In this document: one piece after another, positions 31,989 to 35,556 of the stretch
How positions within the stretch are numbered: position 1 is the first letter of the stretch
Layout of the letters: each line of letters starts with the position of its first letter
Source: Xenococcus sp. PCC 7305
GTDB lineage: Bacteria; Cyanobacteriota; Cyanobacteriia; Cyanobacteriales; Xenococcaceae
Assembly: GCF_000332055.1 (NCBI RefSeq)
Contig: NZ_ALVZ01000168.1
Coordinates: 1 to 35,556, forward strand
Length of the DNA stretch: 35,556 bases
Direction of reading: 5' to 3'
Notes under the pieces: model-generated
The model's database searches: none
The model's input: the letters and a program-made list of their open reading frames with translations, nothing else
What the model was told of the DNA's origin: nothing
Made by a program: the position numbers and the translations under genes

Positions 31989-32648
31989 ATGGCTGAGATA
32001 GCAACAACTCCAGAAAAGGTTCTCGAACAATTAAAGTGGCGTTACGCGGTCAAAAAATTTGATCCGACAAAAAAAATTCCTGATTCCGTCTGGAAGGTAT
32101 TAGAACAAAGCTTGGTGCTTTCTCCCTCTTCTTTTGGCTTGCAACCTTGGAAATTTTTCGTTGTCAACAACCAGGAAATGCGGGAACAACTATTGCCCCA
32201 TTCCTGGGGACAAAAACAAGTTATTGATGCTTCTCATATGGTAGTTTTGGCTATCAAAAAAGACCTTAATGAAGCTGATGTTGATCGTTATATGGAGCGG
32301 ATGTCGGAAGTCCAGAATGTTCCGCTAGAAAACCTAGAAAAATTTGGCGGGATGGTAAAAGGTTTTATTACCAATCCACCCTATCCTTTTGAGGTTGATG
32401 ATTGGTCAACTAGACAAACTTATATTGCCCTAGGATTTTTCATGACCGCAGCAGCAATGTTGGGCATTGATACTTGTCCGATGGAAGGATTTATTCCTAG
32501 TAAATATGATGAGGTTTTGGGTTTACCAGAACAAGGATATAGTGCGGTGGTAGTTTGCCCTCTTGGCTATCGTGCTGAAGATGACAAATATGCAACTAAT
32601 CCTAAAGTTCGTTTCCCGACAGAGGAAGTGGTGACATATATTGACTAG
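31989..32648 (+). CDS. NAD(P)H-dependent nitroreductase (NfsB-like)
   Basis: A 219-residue FMN flavoprotein. RYAVKKFDPTKKIP (18-31) and LSPSSFGLQPWKFFVV are the FMN- and dimer-contact motifs of the NfsB/dihydropteridine reductase branch. LGIDTCPMEGF and VVVCPLGYRAEDDKYATNPKVR close the fold as in that branch. It reduces nitroaromatics or quinones with NAD(P)H. Length is normal. It is transcribed alone and is bracketed by AAAACCT-type repeats. The physiological substrate is not readable from sequence. Confidence 0.92.
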   Translation: MAEIATTPEKVLEQLKWRYAVKKFDPTKKIPDSVWKVLEQSLVLSPSSFGLQPWKFFVVNNQEMREQLLPHSWGQKQVIDASHMVVLAIKKDLNEADVDRYMERMSEVQNVPLENLEKFGGMVKGFITNPPYPFEVDDWSTRQTYIALGFFMTAAAMLGIDTCPMEGFIPSKYDEVLGLPEQGYSAVVVCPLGYRAEDDKYATNPKVRFPTEEVVTYID

Positions 32649-32668
32649 TGGTGTTGTTCGGAAGTGAT

Positions 32669-32714
32669 GGGGAATTAGGGAATTAGGGTAATGGGGTAAT
32701 GGGGAATTAGGGAG
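32669..32714 (+). repeat. GGGGAATTAGGG-type tandem repeat
   Basis: Successive GGGGAATTAGG, GAATTAGGG, TAATGGGG, TAATGGGG and AATTAGGGAG units of 7 to 9 bases follow the nitroreductase stop. CCCTAGATCCCC and CCCTAAGTCCC further on (about 32770-32800) are loosely complementary and could pair. Confidence 0.65.
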
Positions 32715-32874
32715 AATATTTTCCTTTTGATTAAATGTCCCAAGTTGAACCGCGAAGTAATAGGCTTTTCCCTAGATCCCCAAATCCCTAAGTCCCTATT
32801 CAGAACTAGTAAATTTTGTACTCATCGAACTCACGTTTTACTAGGGTTGAAAAACAGTTCTTGCTCTTCTGGAT

Positions 32875-32909
32875 AAAACCTAACACCTAAAACCTAAAAC
32901 CTAAAACCT
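32875..32909 (+). repeat. STRR heptamers, AAAACCT family, five units
   Basis: AAAACCT, AACACCT, AAAACCT, AAAACCT and AAAACCT in register, ending 6 bases before the end of the membrane hydrolase gene. Same family and orientation as 31856-31890. Confidence 0.85.
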
Positions 32910-32914
32910 TCTCC

Positions 32915-34549
32915 TCACATCGTGCCTTTCACTCTATCTTTGAGCATTGGTAACCATTCAATTAATAAGTCTGCCAATTTCTCATTTTTCTTGGATATAT
33001 TTAGTGGTGCTAAATGTTTGCCGTCAAGTTCTTTGAATAAGGGTGGTTGCGGTTCGGTCGGTAAGTTATCCAATAAAAATTGGATTGTTCCCGCTTTAGC
33101 TTCCACATCATCATTTTTGAACTTGACAATCGAAGTAAAGTGAAACAAATTGTCTTTGACTCCGTTTTCGTCCTTTTTAATTAAACATTCTGTTTCTTCT
33201 TTCGAGGGTCGAGCATCGATAAAGTTTTTCACCAAATCTGCGATCGCCTTAATCGGAATAGCGCCTTCAATTCCCGTAATCACTGGTGCCATCAGAATCG
33301 AGGATTGATTCTCTAGGGAAACATATTCAGGATCTTTGATTTGTGCGATCGCCTTTTGAATCTTTTTGATCTGTTTCTCATTAGTAATGCATTCACCAAG
33401 CAGAGCCGAAATTTGTTCAACGTCGCCGTCTTTGCTACACAAATTTCCTAGTCGTTTAACATCACCCAAGACTTCTAATAGGGCAACATATTTACAACCC
33501 AAACTATGACCTAGCCAAAAATAATCACCTTCTCGAAATTTTTGAGGATCTGAGTAGAGCTCAAGATTTTTATACGTACCTTCCCCGTAAATACCATTAC
33601 GACGCTCAGCTTCAGCTTTAATCGCTTCTCTTAACGGCTTCGCATTTTTGACTAAATTAAGTGCTACCAACCAGTGATTTAAGGTAAATCGAAATGGCAG
33701 GGCAATAATGGTATAGCCTTCTTGAAATACACGACGCAGAATATAACGGTAAAATACGGTAGGAAAACTACCAAATCCTGCTCCGCCAATAAAATAGACT
33801 ACTCCTTTGGGTTCAGGATGGATTAAAACCCAATTTTTATATATATACTTAAAGAGCAAATCAGAATCAGGATCTAAACCGAGATCGGGTAATTGTCTTT
33901 CGCTATAGCGCTCGGTAAATAACAAAGCTAAGGTCATCAAAAATTCTGAGGTGCTACCAATTAAAGTTCCAAATTGAGAAATTGGTAGGGCATTGCCGAT
34001 AAGAGCCACTAAGGTTCCGAAAAATAACCAAGACCATTTTCCTTTCGTCCGAATCCAGAAACCAAGCCCAATCAGCAACACAACAATCGTGACAACAATA
34101 GTAATAATGGGCGGAGAAGTTTGTTTTGCTGTGTAACGCAACATGCCAGCAAAATATACTGGTTGTAATTCTAACCCAATGTATCTAGTTAAGATATCGG
34201 TTATCCCCAATCCCAGTGCCAGTATCCAAGCCGAAATTCTCACTATAGGGATAGCCCAACCTGCCCCTGCGCGATTGGCTAATTCAAAACCGACAACAAT
34301 GAGAAATGGTAAGCAAAGATAATGAACTAAAAAACGAATCTGACTAAGAAGTTGTAAGAGTTGTCCTTCCCCAAGTAGAGTGCCGCTTGCGAGAACTAGG
34401 TTGTCGTAGGAAAGGCTAATCAGGATAACTGGCAAAACAATCATGGCCAGACTATTAGATTGTAGCCAGAGACGAATCGACCAGCCGATCAGGAATAATT
34501 CCGCGATCGCAAGGAGCAAATGTCCTAAAGGATAGAGTTGAGAAATCAT
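32915..34549 (-). CDS. Membrane protein fused to a DUF1350-like alpha/beta-hydrolase domain
   Basis: A 544-residue protein. Residues 1 to about 212 contain about six membrane helices (roughly 8-28, 35-58, 70-90, 100-120, 148-167 and 174-210). Residues about 240-540 are soluble and match DUF1350: VVYFIGGAGFGSFPTVFYRYIL (251-272) at the oxyanion/entry strand and GHSLG (347-351) as nucleophile elbow with S349. This suggests a serine hydrolase held at the membrane, possibly acting on lipids or esters. DUF1350 proteins are normally soluble or plastid proteins without such a membrane half; their function is unknown. The next gene upstream, 42 bases away on the same strand, encodes another polytopic membrane protein, so the two may act together. 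Confidence 0.75.
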   Translation of the reverse strand: MISQLYPLGHLLLAIAELFLIGWSIRLWLQSNSLAMIVLPVILISLSYDNLVLASGTLLGEGQLLQLLSQIRFLVHYLCLPFLIVVGFELANRAGAGWAIPIVRISAWILALGLGITDILTRYIGLELQPVYFAGMLRYTAKQTSPPIITIVVTIVVLLIGLGFWIRTKGKWSWLFFGTLVALIGNALPISQFGTLIGSTSEFLMTLALLFTERYSERQLPDLGLDPDSDLLFKYIYKNWVLIHPEPKGVVYFIGGAGFGSFPTVFYRYILRRVFQEGYTIIALPFRFTLNHWLVALNLVKNAKPLREAIKAEAERRNGIYGEGTYKNLELYSDPQKFREGDYFWLGHSLGCKYVALLEVLGDVKRLGNLCSKDGDVEQISALLGECITNEKQIKKIQKAIAQIKDPEYVSLENQSSILMAPVITGIEGAIPIKAIADLVKNFIDARPSKEETECLIKKDENGVKDNLFHFTSIVKFKNDDVEAKAGTIQFLLDNLPTEPQPPLFKELDGKHLAPLNISKKNEKLADLLIEWLPMLKDRVKGTM

Positions 34550-34591
34550 AATGAATTTCTAAAATTAGAGTTTGCTTAAAGTAAAAACTGC

Positions 34592-35455
34592 TTACTGTTG
34601 TTGAATGAGATTTTTAGCTTCTACGCCTTTTTGGTAGACGAGCCAGGTGAAAATGAGCACTCCGGCTTCTGTTCCTCCAAAATCATGCAAAATATGAAAC
34701 AAAGCATTTAGCGGAATATTAGGATCGCTGAGAGTGCCACCATATTTATCCAGGAGAAAGATAAAAGCTAAATTGACTCCAACAGAGAAGAGGGGAAAGA
34801 GAATTATTTTCCAGGTTTGGAGTAATTTGTAACCGCGATAGGTGAGAACAGTAAAAACTAAAGTGAGAGCAATATAAATGGGAATCTTGTAACTGGCATT
34901 ATTGGCTTCATACCCTAGAGGATAGAGAATTGAGACGGCTAATAGTAATAGAGCAAATACGATATTAATTGTATGGGTTACGAAGGTTTCTTGTTCTACT
35001 AAGCCCCCTGCCCATAGAGCAAAGGCGGAAATCAGGAAGAAATAGAACATGAAATTCAGCATTGTAAACTGATTTTGGTAATACCAACATTGAGTCACAT
35101 GCCAGCCAATTTCTGATGCTATGGAGACCATGATGAAAGATAATCCGAGTTGTGAGGCAAAAATGGATTTGTTGGGAACTCCTAATCTTTTTAAGCTTTG
35201 ATAAAAGACTCGCATGGCTAGGGGGATCAAGGCAAAGGTCAAAACATGGGTGATGATTAGAGCAATTTTCCAGCCTCCCAGTACACAGACTGGGGATACT
35301 CCTGGGGGCAATTTGGCTGCGCCTGGTAATGTTGTGAGAATATAACCAAACCCGGCAAGAGCAATCACAAAGCACAAGGCAAAGACTATTAAGTTCGGAG
35401 TGAATATTTGATCTTCAGCTTCTTTCTGTAATCTATTCTGCGGTTGAGTTGCCAT
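34592..35455 (-). CDS. Polytopic membrane protein, partner of the DUF1350 fusion
   Basis: About 287 residues with seven or eight hydrophobic helices. The ATG at 35453-35455 (MATQPQNRLQKEAEDQIFT) is chosen over the GTG at 35468-35470 because a GAGGA ribosome site lies about 9 bases before the ATG. A central GWHVTQCWYYQNQFTMLNFMFYFFL and a later FHILHDFGGTEAGV carry conserved-looking His residues inside or beside helices. I do not recognise the family. It is the first gene of a two-gene unit with the membrane hydrolase fusion and may share its substrate or localise it. Confidence 0.7.
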   Translation of the reverse strand: MATQPQNRLQKEAEDQIFTPNLIVFALCFVIALAGFGYILTTLPGAAKLPPGVSPVCVLGGWKIALIITHVLTFALIPLAMRVFYQSLKRLGVPNKSIFASQLGLSFIMVSIASEIGWHVTQCWYYQNQFTMLNFMFYFFLISAFALWAGGLVEQETFVTHTINIVFALLLLAVSILYPLGYEANNASYKIPIYIALTLVFTVLTYRGYKLLQTWKIILFPLFSVGVNLAFIFLLDKYGGTLSDPNIPLNALFHILHDFGGTEAGVLIFTWLVYQKGVEAKNLIQQQ

Positions 35456-35514
35456 CGGAGTTTTCCTCACATTAAATAGCTACGAGAGCGAGTAGATGAG
35501 ATGGCGCTACGCGC

Positions 35515-35556
35515 AAGTCAAGAGTCAAGAGTCAAGAGTCAAGAGTCAAGAGTCAA
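35515..35556 (+). repeat. STRR heptamers, GAGTCAA, running off the window
   Basis: AAGTCAA followed by five perfect GAGTCAA units. The array continues to the last base, so its true length is unknown. Confidence 0.9.

Noticed and set aside
32669-32909. Repeats that could suggest a CRISPR array
   Set aside because: Units are 7-9 bases with no spacers; this is the STRR class, and no cas gene is present.

Overview
The window looks like chromosomal DNA of a cyanobacterium, probably an AT-rich pleurocapsalean or chroococcalean type. The evidence is the frequent HIP1 octamer GCGATCGC (for example 251-258, 5672-5679, 5867-5874), heptanucleotide STRR repeats, a glutamine synthetase inactivating factor gene (gifA) with an NtcA box, and cyanobacterium-type DesC and IleS proteins. 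No tRNA, rRNA or CRISPR array was recognised.

Layout. 1-0.5 kb: two decayed IS982-type transposase fragments on opposite strands. 0.7-5.1 kb: an export cassette made of a double-glycine leader protein, a C39-peptidase ABC transporter and an HlyD-type adaptor. 5.1-5.7 kb: a higBA module whose higB is frameshifted. 6.0-8.3 kb: a TetR-type regulator fused to a degenerate tyrosine-recombinase-like domain, divergent from the acyl-lipid desaturase desC, with two near-palindromic operators between them. 8.4-8.65 kb: gifA. 9.0-16.7 kb: a six-gene minus-strand run, transcribed hppD > homogentisate dioxygenase > heme-oxygenase-like diiron-type protein > tdh > kbl > acyl-CoA synthetase. 17.1-18.4 kb: a MarR regulator and a membrane protein, with three copies of one palindromic operator, the third in front of an apparently lost gene. 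18.4-20.1 kb: a DUF4345 membrane protein, a small P-loop kinase and a methyltransferase whose translation start was copied from the 5' end of hppD. 20.3-23.2 kb: ileS. 23.3-27.4 kb: a toxin-antitoxin island (nucleotidyltransferase pair, mazEF, a broken higB copy, a DUF4926 orphan, a Fic/Doc pair, an intact higBA). 27.7-31.8 kb: a 1379-residue FG-GAP/cadherin-like/RTX secreted protein. 32-35.5 kb: a nitroreductase bracketed by STRRs, then two membrane proteins, one fused to a DUF1350 alpha/beta-hydrolase domain, ending in a GAGTCAA repeat that runs off the window.

How genes work together. The best-supported units are the leader/PCAT/HlyD exporter, the TetR-operator-desC switch (membrane fluidity), the NtcA-gifA nitrogen switch, and threonine conversion by tdh plus kbl to glycine and acetyl-CoA. 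The hppD-hmgA part would take 4-hydroxyphenylpyruvate through homogentisate to maleylacetoacetate. The usual isomerase and fumarylacetoacetase are absent here, and an uncharacterised diiron-type oxidase is translationally coupled to the dioxygenase. That operon is the strongest candidate in the window for an undescribed pathway.
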